A stretch of 5,540 nt of DNA from Pseudomonadota bacterium (lineage in GTDB: Bacteria; Desulfobacterota; Desulfovibrionia; Desulfovibrionales; Desulfovibrionaceae): the NCBI GenBank assembly GCA_023417745.1, contig JAEZEM010000119.1:1-5540 (forward strand). Reading direction: 5' to 3'. The translations under genes were made by a program, and so were the position numbers. Below are positions 5,464-5,540 of this stretch, piece after piece. Positions within the stretch are counted from its first letter, which is position 1; every line of letters starts with the position of its first letter. The notes under the pieces are model-generated. The model saw only the letters and a list, made by a program, of their open reading frames with translations. It was not told the DNA's origin and searched no databases.

Positions 5464-5540
5464 TTAGCCGGCCAGGGGGGGCTTGACGCCGTGGAAGAAG
5501 AGCCAGGAGATGAAAAGGCCCACCCAGATGATGAAGCCGA
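5464..5540 (-). CDS. C-terminal end of a membrane protein (5'-truncated)
   Basis: The minus-strand frame entering from the right edge encodes about 25 residues, ending TAA at 5464-5466: a hydrophobic helix (GFIIWVGLFISWLFFHG) and a short tail VKPPLAG. This looks like the last transmembrane helix of a polytopic protein, perhaps a solute transporter, but too little is visible to identify it. It is the first visible gene of an operon with the 56-aa membrane protein. Confidence 0.65.
   Translation of the reverse strand, partial: GFIIWVGLFISWLFFHGVKPPLAG

Noticed and set aside
1..5540. CRISPR array, tRNA/rRNA gene, insertion sequence or phage defence island
   Set aside because: No regularly spaced repeats, cloverleaf-like segment, transposase or companion defence gene is visible. 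The caspase stands alone and is predicted to be exported.

Overview
The window comes from a high-GC bacterium (roughly two thirds G+C, coding regions strongly GC-biased at third positions). The secreted WD40-caspase, the style of the GC-rich intergenic hairpin repeats and the sigma-54 promoter together suggest a Desulfovibrio-like member of the Desulfobacterota. That assignment is inference, because the window holds no phylogenetic marker gene.

Layout, left to right. (1) Bases 1-171: the 3' end of an unrecognised plus-strand gene, followed one base after its stop by a GC-rich hairpin repeat (173-260). (2) Bases 261-461: a regulatory region with a near-ideal sigma-54 (-24/-12) promoter at 379-394. 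It drives a large plus-strand gene (462-3329, or from 426) encoding an exported protein: signal peptide, a long WD40 beta-propeller region, an Ig-like linker and a C-terminal caspase-type (peptidase C14) domain with an intact His/Cys dyad. A perfect 14-bp intrinsic terminator (3355-3390) closes this unit. (3) Minus strand 3564-4679, convergent with the caspase gene: a polytopic membrane acyltransferase of the heparan-alpha-glucosaminide N-acetyltransferase (HGSNAT/NagX, COG4299) family. (4) Minus strand 4879-5094: a 71-residue orphan protein with its own promoter (5131-5160), Shine-Dalgarno site and terminator (4808-4844). (5) Bases 5179-5257: a second repeat of the same family as (1), in opposite orientation and bounded by 11-bp inverted arms. 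(6) Minus strand 5275-5445 and 5464-5540: a 56-residue single-pass membrane protein directly behind the 3' end of another membrane protein, apparently one operon that continues beyond the window.

The genes do not form an obvious single pathway. The caspase, the acyltransferase and the 71-aa gene each look like separate transcription units. The most notable content is the apparently sigma-54-controlled exported WD40-caspase, the paired intergenic repeats, and two small genes that are easily mis-called or missed.
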